From an uncultured Myxococcales bacterium (GTDB taxonomy: Bacteria; Myxococcota_A; UBA9042), in contig CAIYBN010000131.1 in assembly GCA_903924465.1 (NCBI GenBank), positions 1 to 64,000 on the forward strand: a stretch of DNA of 64,000 bases, in the 5' to 3' direction. Positions within the stretch are counted from its first letter, which is position 1, and the number at the start of each line of letters is the position of its first letter. The translations under genes were made by a program, and so were the position numbers. Positions 7,810-16,908 of this stretch are shown here, piece after piece. Below the pieces are notes generated by a model that saw only the letters and a list, made by a program, of their open reading frames with translations, was not told the DNA's origin and did no database searches.

Positions 7810-10444
7810 CGCGCGCGGGCTGGGCGTTCCGCCGCCGCAGACGTGGCGCGTCTCCCAACGGATGTTTCTGGCCTGCGCGCTGCTGCTCCTGACGGCGCAC
7901 CCGCTTCAGGCCGAGCCGGCGATCGTCGAACCGCAGGTGCTGGAGCGCATTTTGCCGACTTATCCGCTGAAGCTGGCGGGACAGGACACGATCGGCGTCG
8001 TCGTCCTGGAGCTGGACATCGATGTGCAAGGCAAGGTCGGCCGGGTGCAGATCGTCGAGTCGGCCGGCGCGGATTTTGACAAGTCGGCGATCGACGCCGC
8101 GAAGAAGCTGCAATTTTCGCCCGCGACGGCGGACGGCAAGTCCGTTCCCGTGCGGATTCGCTTTCGATTTGAGATCGCCCCGGAAGTGAAGCTGGATCGC
8201 CGCGACGTCTCACCGTCGCTGGGCAAATACGACCGACGCGACATGGAGCTGGCGCCTGCGGGCTTTTCCAGCCTGGAAGGGCGGCTGATCGAGCGCGGCA
8301 CGGGCAAACCGGTGAGCGGCAGTCTGGTGACGATCGCGGCGCTCAACGCCGAGACGGTGTCGGACGGCACTGGGCGTTTTCGCTTTGGCCTGCTGGCGCC
8401 GGGCAAACATCAGCTCTACGTGCCGGGCACCGAACACAAACCGGTGCGGCAGGAGGTGACAGTTGTCGAAGGCAAGACCGTGCGCCTGGATTTGCGCGTC
8501 GAGCGGCTGAGTTACACGCTGTACCGGGCGACCGCGGAAGCACCGCCGGAACCGGGCGAAATGGCGCGTCGGTCGCTGTCGGTGGAGGAAATTCAGAAGC
8601 TGCCCGGCACCAATGGCGACGCGTTCAAGGTCGTGCAGAACATGCCCGGTGTGTCGCGGGCGACGGCGGGCAGCGGCCAAATCATCGTGCGGGGATCGGC
8701 GCCCGGCGACACCATCATCAGCGTGGAAGGTGTCAAGATCCCGATTTTGTACCACTTTGGCGGCATCTACTCGATCATCAACACGGACATCCTGGACGGC
8801 ATCGACTTTTATCCCGGCGGCTATGCGGTCAAATACGGCCGGCAAACGGGCGGCGTGCTCAACGCCCGGTTGCAGGTGCCCAAGGCCGATGACCCGTGGA
8901 ATGGCTACGTGGAAAGCAATGTGTTTCACACGGGTTTTCTGCTGCGCGGGCCCATCGGTGAGAACACCAACATCGCGGTGGCGGGGCGGCGCTCGTACAT
9001 CGACGCGGTGCTCGCGGCCGTCGTGCCGGCGGGGACTTTGCCGTTCACGGTCGCGCCGCGTTATTACGACTACCAGCTGAAGCTGGATCACCGCTTTTCC
9101 AAGCACACGGATCTCACGCTCTTTGGCTTTGGTACCGATGACGCCCTTTCCGCGGTCCTGACCACGCCGCCCGCGGCTTTTCCGCAAGCGCGCGGCGGTC
9201 TCGAAACAACGACGCGGTTCGGCGCGCTGATGGGCATCCTGCGCCACCGCGGCAACGGCTGGACCAGCACCACGACGGTCGCCGGCCTGCTGAGCGGCGT
9301 GAACGCCAGCTTTGGCGACATCTTTCGCTTCGACGTTTTGAGCCGCGAGTACACCTTGCGCCAGGATTTCACCGTCGGCGAAGGCCCAGTCTCCTGGCGC
9401 GCAGGTCTGGACGTGCTCTGCAACCCATTCAACATCCAGGTCTATGCGCCGCCGCAACGCTCCACGGGTGAACGCGGCACGGGTAGCTCGTCGCAGGCCG
9501 CCGACAACCGCCAGATCTTCGTGCAACAGGCTGGCTGGTTCGTCTCGCCCGCCGCTTGGTTCGACACGGTGCTGAAGCTGGGTCCGCGTTTGGAAGTGGT
9601 GCCCGGCGTGCGTCTGGATTTCTACCGCGGCGATGCCAAAGGGGAATCGCTGCTGCCGCGGCTGAACGTGCGCTACAAGTTGACCGACGCCTGGACCTTG
9701 AAGGCCTCCACGGGGCAGATTTCCCAGCGCGCTGATCCGCAATATCTGGGCAATACCTTCGGCAATCCAAATCTGCTGCCCTTTCGCAGTTTTGAGACCG
9801 CCGCGGGCTTCGAATGGCACGTGGGCGACTGGTTTGACATCGACGTCCAGGGCTTCAAGAAGATTCTCAGCGGCGTGATCGTCGCGGGCCAAGGCCTCTT
9901 CCCGTCGCCGCCGTATACCAACGACGGCAAGGGCGACATCACCGGCATGGAAGTCCTCATCCGCCGCAAGCCGGGTAGCCAGTTCTTCGGTTGGATCAGC
10001 TACACGCTGCAAAAAGCCACGCGCGTGGATCATCCGGGCGACCCGGAGCGGCTGTTCGGCTGGGATCAAACGCACATTCTGACGGCGCTGGGCACGTACA
10101 AGTTGCCGTACAACATCGAGGTCGGCGCGCGGTTCCGGCTGGTGACAGGCAATCCGACGACGGCGAATGCCACGGCGGTGTACAACGAGCAGACGGACAC
10201 TTACCAGCGCGTGGCGTCCGGTTGCCAGCTGTGCACGCGGCTGCCGACGTTTCATCAGCTCGACCTGCGCGTGGACAAGAAGTTCATTTTCGATTCCTGG
10301 CTGCTGAACGTGTATCTGGATGTGCAAAACGCCTACAACCGCGGCAATCCGGAAGGTGTGCAGTACAACTACGACGCGACGCTCTCGCAGTACGCGACAG
10401 GTCTGCCGATCATTCCGTCGTTCGGTATCCGCGGCGAGTTCTGA
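7802..10444 (+). CDS. TonB-dependent outer-membrane receptor with N-terminal TonB domain
   Basis: An 880-residue protein. After a signal sequence (about residues 20-38) comes a TonB C-terminal-like domain (about 45-126, with [27 protein letters not shown] and [10 protein letters not shown]). Next is a carboxypeptidase-regulatory-like beta-sandwich (about 158-222), a plug ([30 protein letters not shown]) and a 22-strand-type barrel ending GIRGEF. The role is energised uptake of a large ligand across the outer membrane; the ligand is unknown. TonB_C on a receptor polypeptide is an unusual fusion. ATG 7802 overlaps dut by 8 bases; ATG 7862 is an alternative start giving a cleaner signal peptide. 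Confidence 0.88.
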   Translation: MRDARGLGVPPPQTWRVSQRMFLACALLLLTAHPLQAEPAIVEPQVLERILPTYPLKLAGQDTIGVVVLELDIDVQGKVGRVQIVESAGADFDKSAIDAAKKLQFSPATADGKSVPVRIRFRFEIAPEVKLDRRDVSPSLGKYDRRDMELAPAGFSSLEGRLIERGTGKPVSGSLVTIAALNAETVSDGTGRFRFGLLAPGKHQLYVPGTEHKPVRQEVTVVEGKTVRLDLRVERLSYTLYRATAEAPPEPGEMARRSLSVEEIQKLPGTNGDAFKVVQNMPGVSRATAGSGQIIVRGSAPGDTIISVEGVKIPILYHFGGIYSIINTDILDGIDFYPGGYAVKYGRQTGGVLNARLQVPKADDPWNGYVESNVFHTGFLLRGPIGENTNIAVAGRRSYIDAVLAAVVPAGTLPFTVAPRYYDYQLKLDHRFSKHTDLTLFGFGTDDALSAVLTTPPAAFPQARGGLETTTRFGALMGILRHRGNGWTSTTTVAGLLSGVNASFGDIFRFDVLSREYTLRQDFTVGEGPVSWRAGLDVLCNPFNIQVYAPPQRSTGERGTGSSSQAADNRQIFVQQAGWFVSPAAWFDTVLKLGPRLEVVPGVRLDFYRGDAKGESLLPRLNVRYKLTDAWTLKASTGQISQRADPQYLGNTFGNPNLLPFRSFETAAGFEWHVGDWFDIDVQGFKKILSGVIVAGQGLFPSPPYTNDGKGDITGMEVLIRRKPGSQFFGWISYTLQKATRVDHPGDPERLFGWDQTHILTALGTYKLPYNIEVGARFRLVTGNPTTANATAVYNEQTDTYQRVASGCQLCTRLPTFHQLDLRVDKKFIFDSWLLNVYLDVQNAYNRGNPEGVQYNYDATLSQYATGLPIIPSFGIRGEF

Positions 10445-10531
10445 CCCCGCCTTTCACTTTGCCAACGCCCCCCGCGCGCGCTAGGATGGCCGCGCTTGCC
10501 CCGCTGCCCCCAGCGACCGGAGAAACGCGAC

Positions 10532-11491
10532 ATGCTCGGCTTTTTGACCTGGAACCTTGACCCCATCCTGCTGCACTTGGGGCCGCTGCAAATCCGCTAC
10601 TACGGCGTGATGTTTGCCCTGACGATCTACACCGGTTTCTGGGTCTGGCAGCGTCAGGCGCTCCGCAACCGCGAGACGCCGGCTTTTGCCGAAGAATTCC
10701 TGTGGTACGGTGTCGTAGCCATCGTTGGCGGCGCGCGCTTGGGTCACTGCTTCTTTTACGAGCCGATGACCTATCTGAAGAATCCGATTACGATTCTGTA
10801 CTTCTGGCAGGGCGGTCTGGCTTCTCATGGTGCGACTTTGGGCCTCATCGTGGCGCTCTGGCTGTTCGCCCGCAAGCACAAGACCACGTGGTTCCGGGTG
10901 AGCGATTACCTCGCGCCCGCCATCGCGATTGCCGCCGGCGGCGTGCGCGTCGGCAATTTCTTCAATTCGGAAATCGTCGGTCGTGTGACCGATGCGCCGT
11001 GGGGCGTGCAGTTCCTGCGTTACTGCCAAATGGAAGGCATCTCCGCCGCGCAGTGCGCGCCGCGTCATCCATCGCAGGTCTACGAATTCTTCATGGGCGT
11101 CATCACCTACCTGGTCGTCATGGCCGTGCAAAAGGCCGACATCCGCCGCGCCGGTTCGGGCCTGTTGGGCGGCGTCTTCATGACCGTGTACTTCAGCTTC
11201 CGTTTCACCGTGGAATTCTTCAAGGAATTCCAGACGGAACAGCTGCGCACCGATGGGCCGCTGGGCGCGATCGAGCAAAGCCTCGGCTACCATTTCACCA
11301 TGGGGCAGTGGCTCAGCGTCATCCCGGTGGCCATTGGTCTGTGGATGATTGCCCGGGCGATGCTGCAGAAGAAGGAAGATTTTGAGCCGCCGATGTCGCT
11401 GGAAGAGCTCAAGCCTATCCTCGCCGCGGCGCGGGCCAATCCGGGTGCCCAGCCGGTGGCGACCAAAGCGAAACTGAAGGCCAAGAAATAG
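10532..11491 (+). CDS. lgt: Prolipoprotein diacylglyceryl transferase
   Basis: A 319-residue integral inner-membrane enzyme that adds diacylglycerol from phosphatidylglycerol to the lipobox Cys of prolipoproteins. It has about seven hydrophobic segments. The signature GGVRVGNFFNSEIVG contains the essential Arg139 and the Asn142, Asn145 and Glu147 residues; GLASHGATLG holds the conserved His99. RHPSQVYEF and FKEFQTEQ are also typical. ATG 10532 follows CGGAGA and gives the normal N-terminus; a TTG at 10496 is in frame but weaker. The enzyme would serve the many lipoproteins encoded in this window. Confidence 0.95.
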   Translation: MLGFLTWNLDPILLHLGPLQIRYYGVMFALTIYTGFWVWQRQALRNRETPAFAEEFLWYGVVAIVGGARLGHCFFYEPMTYLKNPITILYFWQGGLASHGATLGLIVALWLFARKHKTTWFRVSDYLAPAIAIAAGGVRVGNFFNSEIVGRVTDAPWGVQFLRYCQMEGISAAQCAPRHPSQVYEFFMGVITYLVVMAVQKADIRRAGSGLLGGVFMTVYFSFRFTVEFFKEFQTEQLRTDGPLGAIEQSLGYHFTMGQWLSVIPVAIGLWMIARAMLQKKEDFEPPMSLEELKPILAAARANPGAQPVATKAKLKAKK

Positions 11492-11532
11492 TCCCGCAGA
11501 TCGTTTCCGCTGCCCGCGCGTCTGTCTTTCGT

Positions 11533-11548
11533 ACCCGCGATCGCGGGT
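11533..11548. promoter_or_regulatory. 16-bp perfect palindrome before extensin-like gene
   Basis: ACCCGCGA at 11533-11540 is followed directly by its reverse complement TCGCGGGT at 11541-11548. It sits 2 bases before the GGAGG ribosome-binding site (11551-11555) of the gene starting at 11561. The position fits an operator or a translation-blocking element. The core GCGATCGC is also a common genomic palindrome in some bacteria, so function is not proven. Confidence 0.4.
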
Positions 11549-11560
11549 GCGGAGGCTGCG

Positions 11561-12199
11561 ATGCTGTGGACCCTGTTGACGACCCTGCTGCTTGGACAAG
11601 GTGTGGGCGCTCCGCCGTCGGGGGCTGACAGTCACCTTGCGCTGGACGACGTGGCGCGCGTCGTGGAGCCGACGGGCAAGATTCAATGCCCCAAGGTGCC
11701 GCTGGTTGCCTATCGCGGCGATGTCATCCACTACGCCTCGCCCTTGCGGGTGAATCCTGATTTTCGCCAACGCCTGCAGCGCTTTGAAACCGTCGTGCGC
11801 GAGACGGCGACTGAAGTGTACGGCCGGCCGCCGACGCAGATCCTGCACCTCGGCAGTTTCAACTGTCGGCGGATTCGTTTGTGGCCGGACTACCTGTCTG
11901 AACACGGTCTGGGCAATGCGCTGGACGTTGCTGGCTTTGTGTTTCCGCCTTTGCCGCGGCGTACGTCGGCCCCCGCGGACTTGCCGAATCAGCTCAAACG
12001 CGCGTTTCGCGTGCGGATCGACCCGGATTGGCAGGCGACCGATGGCGTGGCGGCCCTGCACGCGCGCTTCCTGCACGAATTGGCGCAACGCTTGGTGGCG
12101 CGCATGGATATCTTCCGCGTGATGCTCGGGCCGGCCTATCCAGGCCACAAGAATCACTTCCATTTTGACTGCGCGCCGTGGCGCATCGTGGAAATCTAG
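11561..12199 (+). CDS. Extensin-like C-terminal domain exported protein
   Basis: A 212-residue protein with a short signal peptide (residues 1-17) and an extensin-like C domain, a fold related to zinc D,D-carboxypeptidases of the M15/VanY type. Supporting motifs are SEHGLGNALDVAGF (His115 and Asp122 as likely zinc ligands) and GHKNHFHFDC near the end, where the HxHFD type motif completes the site. The likely role is hydrolysis or binding of peptidoglycan or another cell-wall peptide in the periplasm; the substrate is not known. GGAGG lies 5 bases before the ATG, next to a 16-bp palindrome. Confidence 0.85.
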   Translation: MLWTLLTTLLLGQGVGAPPSGADSHLALDDVARVVEPTGKIQCPKVPLVAYRGDVIHYASPLRVNPDFRQRLQRFETVVRETATEVYGRPPTQILHLGSFNCRRIRLWPDYLSEHGLGNALDVAGFVFPPLPRRTSAPADLPNQLKRAFRVRIDPDWQATDGVAALHARFLHELAQRLVARMDIFRVMLGPAYPGHKNHFHFDCAPWRIVEI

Positions 12200-12395
12200 G
12201 TGATCGTGGGGCACACTGGGCAGCGGCTCGCGCCCATTCCCTGGCCGCGTCAAGGTCCGCCATGCGCCGTGTTTCGCCCGCCTTCCTGGCGGGACAACGC
12301 CGCCTGCGCGGAGCCCAACGTCGTGCCGCACTGCCGGAACGGCGGGCCTCGTCGACGATCTGGCAGTTCTTCATGGACCACCCGATGCCGCAAGC

Positions 12396-14060
12396 CTATT
12401 TGATCGACGGCGCGGAACCGAGCAGGATCTTCAAATCGTTGTCGGTGAACGCCACGCCCAGGCCGTAGAACAGGTCCGTGCGCGTGGACGGAAACAGCAA
12501 TTCGTCGCCGCCGACCCAGGTGTAGAGGAACGGCAGGAACTTCCACATCACGCCGGCTCGCAAGCGCGGGCGGACGTCGTCGGTGAAGCGGAAGATATCG
12601 GCGCTGGCGATGACGCGGTCGCGGAACAGGTAGAAGTCGATGCCGCCACCCGCGGTCGATTCGATCAGACCGCCGCGCAACGTCACGGGGCCGATACGCT
12701 TGGCGTACTGCAGGCCCAACGTCCACGAAGAATCGGTCGTGCGCAATTGCTGCGTCAGCTGCGGCTGCGTCGCCGAGCCGCCCGCGCCGCTCACCGTCGA
12801 GGACGTCACCTGCGTGTACGTCGTCGTTTTGCCCAGGTTGTTGCCCGACAGCGTCACAAGCACCGCCTTGTCCTCGCGCAGCTGCAATCGCAGCGTCAGG
12901 TCAGATTGCCACGACAAGTTGTCCGGATTGTTTTGGCGAAAAGCGTACGCCGCCAATCTGTAATCGATGCCCGTTTCCAGCGCCTGATACCGATGGATCA
13001 GCTCCTTGGCGTCGCTCGTGATCGATTCCGCGTTCTTGACCAGCGTGTCGTCGGTCAACAGCCGGCCAATGTCGCCTTTCCCGTCAGCCACGCCTTTGGT
13101 CACCTGGTTCACGTTCTTCGCCGCGCCCGAGAGGTCTTCCATGATGGTCGACGCTTTGGCGATGCCGATGCGCAACTGCTCCAGCGTCGCCTTGAACGCG
13201 CCAATCGTGGAGTTCACGTCGTCCTTGTTCTCGCCGACCAGTTCGCGCACGTTCTTGGTGACGACTTCCACGTTGTTCAGGCTGCGCATGGCACTCGAAC
13301 CGCCGCGATCGAGCAGGTTCGTCGCGCGATCCGCGAGGGCGTCGAGCTTCGCGCTGGTGTTGGCAAACGACCGCAGGCCGCGGTCCAAATCGCCGTCCTT
13401 GGCAAACACGCCGGAACTCAGCCGCGCGCGCAGGGACGCCACGGTCAAGCTGAGATCATGGCTCGCCGTCACCAGGTTGTCGGCGATTTCCTCAAGCTTC
13501 TTCTGGCCTTCCTCCGAGCCAAAGACCTTCGCCGCCTTGTCGGTGATCTTGGCCACGTCACCGGCGATCTTGTCGATCTTCGGCACGATGTCGCCAGCCG
13601 ACTGCAATTTCTCAATCGTTTGCTGCAGCGCTGTCGCCGTGATGACCCGCGGAATCGCTTCCCCCTCGCGCAGCTTCCGGCCCGCCGCGCCGGGCGACAG
13701 TTCCAGGTAGTAGTCGCCCAGCATCGACGCCTGTAGCCGTTGCAAGACCGCACTATTCTTGAGCAATCCCTTGTCGTCCACTTTGCCGGTCCAGGCGACC
13801 ACGGTCTTCATCAGGCGAATGTCCACGCGCACGTGCGTGCCTTGCAGCTTCAGCTCTTCCACGCGGCCGACGGTGAAGCCGGCAATCGTCACCTTCGTGC
13901 CCGGTGCGACGCCGGTGACGTCGTCAAACATGGCGTACAGTTTGTAAGTATCGTCGCCGCTGCCGATGCCGCGCTGGGTCCAGGCGACGCCGACGACGAT
14001 AATGACGAGGCTGACGATAACGAAGATGCCGACGGCGATGGCGGAACGCGTGGTGTTCAT
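12396..14060 (-). CDS. MCE/MlaD-family protein with beta-strand-rich C-terminal domain
   Basis: A 554-residue protein; ATG 14060 has GGAGGTTGC directly upstream. Residues 7-28 are one membrane anchor, about 35-130 the MCE domain (MFDDVTGVAPGTKVTIAG, VGRVEEL, ASMLGDYYLELSPG). About 140-360 is a long helical, coiled-coil-like stretch. About 366-554 alternates polar and hydrophobic residues as an outer-membrane barrel would (LTLRLQLREDK, FYLFRDRVIASADIFRF, LRAGVMWKFL). MCE proteins shuttle lipids between membranes. Here the one chain could span from inner to outer membrane; this is inference from sequence pattern. Its start overlaps the ATPase gene stop (ATGA). Confidence 0.85.
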   Translation of the reverse strand: MNTTRSAIAVGIFVIVSLVIIVVGVAWTQRGIGSGDDTYKLYAMFDDVTGVAPGTKVTIAGFTVGRVEELKLQGTHVRVDIRLMKTVVAWTGKVDDKGLLKNSAVLQRLQASMLGDYYLELSPGAAGRKLREGEAIPRVITATALQQTIEKLQSAGDIVPKIDKIAGDVAKITDKAAKVFGSEEGQKKLEEIADNLVTASHDLSLTVASLRARLSSGVFAKDGDLDRGLRSFANTSAKLDALADRATNLLDRGGSSAMRSLNNVEVVTKNVRELVGENKDDVNSTIGAFKATLEQLRIGIAKASTIMEDLSGAAKNVNQVTKGVADGKGDIGRLLTDDTLVKNAESITSDAKELIHRYQALETGIDYRLAAYAFRQNNPDNLSWQSDLTLRLQLREDKAVLVTLSGNNLGKTTTYTQVTSSTVSGAGGSATQPQLTQQLRTTDSSWTLGLQYAKRIGPVTLRGGLIESTAGGGIDFYLFRDRVIASADIFRFTDDVRPRLRAGVMWKFLPFLYTWVGGDELLFPSTRTDLFYGLGVAFTDNDLKILLGSAPSIK

Positions 14061-14866
14061 GCAACCTCCGCAGGTGTCGCTGCGTTTGGCTGCAAGGGTC
14101 CGGTTCCACTGACAAAAATAAACTTCCGCACGACTGGATTGGCGCTGCGCCGAAACTCGTCCGGCGTGCCGCACTCGACAATGCGACCTTCAAACAGCAT
14201 CGCGATGTGGTGGGCGATGCGAAACGTGCTGGCCATGTCGTGAGATATCACCACCGACGTGACGCGGTGGCGCTCTTGGGTTTCAGCAATCATGTCATCG
14301 ACTTGCGAGATCATCATCGGATCCAGACCCGTCGTGGGCTCGTCGTAGATGATGATTTCCGGATCGAGGATCGTCGCTCGCGCCAGTGCCACGCGCTTCT
14401 TCATGCCGCCGGACAATTCCGCCGGGTATTTGTGGTCCACATTTTCCAGATTGAGCTCCGCAAGCCGCGCATGCACGAGGTTGCGCTCCTCCTCACGCGG
14501 TAGCGGCCGGTGTTCCCGCAGGGGAAACGCGATGTTCTCGTACACCGTCATCGAGTCGAACAGGGCCCCGGCCTGAAACAGCATGCCAAATTGGCGCCGC
14601 GCTTTGAGCAAATCATCGGGTGCCATCGCAAACAGATCCTGGCCATGCAGCTTGACCTGGCCGCTATCGGGACGCAGCAATCCGACCAAATGCTTGACGA
14701 GCACGCTCTTGCCACTACCCGATCCACCGATGATGACGGTCACCTTTCCGGTCGCGATCGACAGATCGACGCCGTTCAAGACCGACTGCCCGCCAAAGGA
14801 CTTGTGCAGATCGACGACTTCGAGGATCGGCGTTTCCACTGATGTTTCAGGTGGTTCATCTAGCAT
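14057..14866 (-). CDS. MlaF-type ABC transporter ATP-binding protein
   Basis: A 269-residue ATPase of the MCE (Mla-type) lipid transporter class. It has Walker A GGSGSGKS (residues 47-54), the Q-loop region FQAGALFDSMTVYENIAFPL, signature LSGGMKKRVALARA, Walker B EIIIYDEPTTGLDP and H-loop VVISHDMAS. The FQAGALFDSMTV stretch is characteristic of MlaF rather than of importers. ATG 14866 gives the usual length; the frame is open further upstream to 14944. The stop overlaps the MCE gene start, so the two are cotranscribed. No MlaE-type permease gene is adjacent on either side. Confidence 0.92.
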   Translation of the reverse strand: MLDEPPETSVETPILEVVDLHKSFGGQSVLNGVDLSIATGKVTVIIGGSGSGKSVLVKHLVGLLRPDSGQVKLHGQDLFAMAPDDLLKARRQFGMLFQAGALFDSMTVYENIAFPLREHRPLPREEERNLVHARLAELNLENVDHKYPAELSGGMKKRVALARATILDPEIIIYDEPTTGLDPMMISQVDDMIAETQERHRVTSVVISHDMASTFRIAHHIAMLFEGRIVECGTPDEFRRSANPVVRKFIFVSGTGPLQPNAATPAEVA

Positions 14867-15093
14867 CGGCAGCGCACGGGACCTCCAAGCGGCAAGACCG
14901 CGTCCCGTATCATAACCCCTTGCCACGTCTCGCAAAGAAAACACGATCTGACTGGCCTTGGGTGGTTCTCAGGATTTTCTCGCCAACGATGCCGCGCAAG
15001 TTGACTCGTGACCGGGACGGGCTAGCATCCATGGGGCGGACCTGTCCGCGCCCGTTCGTCCGTTTGCCCCCCTTGGACCCTGACAAAAGGCCC

Positions 15094-16908
15094 ATGACAC
15101 CTGCCCAGACTGCATCGCTGCGCGCCATCACGGGAGACCTGCAAGGTCAGGTCTTCTCTGTTGAATCGGAGATGGTCATCGGGCGATCCACCACTTGCGG
15201 CATCTTCGTGCCGGATCGGCGCATCAGCCGGGAACACGCGCGGGTGTTCTTCGACGGCGAGCGCTTGTTCGTGGAAGATCTGGCAAGCCACAACGGCGTC
15301 TATGTGAATGGTCAGCGGGTCACGAAGGCGGAACTCTTCAACGGCGACTTGATGCGCATGGGCATGTCCCAGTTCAGCGTGTCGGGTCTGAACCGCCGGG
15401 ATTCGCAGGTGATTCAAGTCGTGCACGACACGCGTCCGTTGCAGCCGCGGGTCGTCCGTCCGGTTGAGAGTATGGAGACGGATCTGGGCGGTTTTGTCGC
15501 GGATGACTATTTCGCCGCGATGGGTATGGTCGATACCGATCGCTACCTGACCGCCGATCGCGTCCAGCAGCTCCTGCAGCGCACCCGCAATTTTGCCATT
15601 CTGCACGAGATTTCCAAAGCGCTGCAGCGGTATACCGACCTGCGCGAGACCATGCCGCCGTTGCTCGACCTGATCCTTCAGGTGGTGCGGGGCGATCGGG
15701 CGGCGATCGTGCTGCTCGACGACGAGGGCAATCTCGCCCCCAAGAGCGTGCGCTACCGCGATCGTCAGTCGGATTCCAATGATACTGGGCAGTTGCGCAT
15801 TTCGAAAACCGTCGCGGACTACGTCCTGACCCAGCGCTGCGCCATCATCACCGCAGATGCCTCAGCCGACGAGCGATTTTCGGCATCAGAATCGGTGATG
15901 CTGGCGAATATCCGCTCGCTGATGGTTGTACCAATTCTGGTCAGCAACCGTCTGCTCGGGCTGATTGAAGTCGAAAACAATCGTAATATCAATGGATTTG
16001 ATGAAAACGATCTCCACCTCCTGACCGTCGTGGCGTCGATGCTGGGCGTGGGCCTGGACCACCTCGAGGCGACCCAAGCCCGCGAGCGTGCGATGGCCGA
16101 ATTGCAGGCCACCCACGAGCAACTGCTGGCGACGCAGGAGCGGCTGGTGGTGAGCGAGCGGATGGGACTGCTGGGACGGCTGGCCAGCGGCATTGCCCAT
16201 GAGGTCAAGAACCACCTCAGCCCGTTCATGCTGGCGGACATGATCGCCAGCAAGTACCCGCAAGATCAGGAAATTCAAGAAGCAGCGGAGCTCATGTTGG
16301 AAGCACAGCAGCGCATTCTCGGCTTGGTGGACGAGATCCGTTCGTTCGCGGCAGGCGGCGCGCGCAAAGTCGATATTGCGCCACACGACATGGTGGACGT
16401 GATCGAAGGCGTGCTGCGGTTCGTGAAGTGCGATCGCGCGGTCAAGCTGGCCGACATTCACTTCGAATTCGGCGACAAGCCGTTGGTTTTCATGGATGCC
16501 CAGCGCATTCGTCAGGTGTTGATCAACTTGATTCGCAATGCCGCGGACGCGCTGCCGAGCTCCGGCGGCCGCATCGACATTTCCGTGCGGACCGAAGGTG
16601 ACGACGTCGTCGTGGAAGTGACGGACAACGGCCGCGGCATCGCGGGCGATCTGGCCGAAAAGGTCTTTGAACCGTTCTTTTCGACCAAAGGCGAGAAGGG
16701 CCTCGGCCTTGGCTTGGACATCTCGCGGCAAATTGTCCACGCGCACAACGGCACGCTGACGTTTGAGTCGAGCGTGGGCGTGGGCACGACGTTTCGCATG
16801 AAGGTGCCGTTGGTACCGCCCGGCAGGGGCTCGCGGCCCTATGACGACATGCTGACTGACCCCGGCAGCGCGACCGCCTCCACCAGCCGAGCTGTTTCCT
16901 CACCATGA
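15094..16908 (+). CDS. FHA-GAF sensor histidine kinase
   Basis: A 604-residue soluble kinase. An FHA domain (residues about 25-98: MVIGRSTTCGIFVPDRRISREHA, split here as IGRSTTCG and ISREHARVFF, plus SHNGVYVNGQ) should bind phosphothreonine peptides. A GAF domain (about 165-325), a helical linker, a HisKA region GRLASGIAHEVKNHLSPF with phospho-acceptor His369, and a HATPase (NLIRNAADAL, DNGRGIAGD, GEKGLGLGLDISRQI) follow. No membrane segment is seen. The FHA input suggests that Ser/Thr kinase signals feed a His kinase. The start at 15094 has AAGG close by; ATG 15031 is an in-frame alternative. The stop overlaps the NAD kinase start (ATGA). Confidence 0.9.
   Translation: MTPAQTASLRAITGDLQGQVFSVESEMVIGRSTTCGIFVPDRRISREHARVFFDGERLFVEDLASHNGVYVNGQRVTKAELFNGDLMRMGMSQFSVSGLNRRDSQVIQVVHDTRPLQPRVVRPVESMETDLGGFVADDYFAAMGMVDTDRYLTADRVQQLLQRTRNFAILHEISKALQRYTDLRETMPPLLDLILQVVRGDRAAIVLLDDEGNLAPKSVRYRDRQSDSNDTGQLRISKTVADYVLTQRCAIITADASADERFSASESVMLANIRSLMVVPILVSNRLLGLIEVENNRNINGFDENDLHLLTVVASMLGVGLDHLEATQARERAMAELQATHEQLLATQERLVVSERMGLLGRLASGIAHEVKNHLSPFMLADMIASKYPQDQEIQEAAELMLEAQQRILGLVDEIRSFAAGGARKVDIAPHDMVDVIEGVLRFVKCDRAVKLADIHFEFGDKPLVFMDAQRIRQVLINLIRNAADALPSSGGRIDISVRTEGDDVVVEVTDNGRGIAGDLAEKVFEPFFSTKGEKGLGLGLDISRQIVHAHNGTLTFESSVGVGTTFRMKVPLVPPGRGSRPYDDMLTDPGSATASTSRAVSSP

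Noticed and set aside
8210..10327. 705-residue minus-strand frame opposite the TonB-dependent receptor
   Set aside because: Shadow of a high-GC gene; composition and lack of motifs do not fit a real protein.
12200..12395. Intrinsic terminator after the extensin-like gene
   Set aside because: CCCGCC/GGCGGG hairpin at 12277-12293 is short and has no following T-run.
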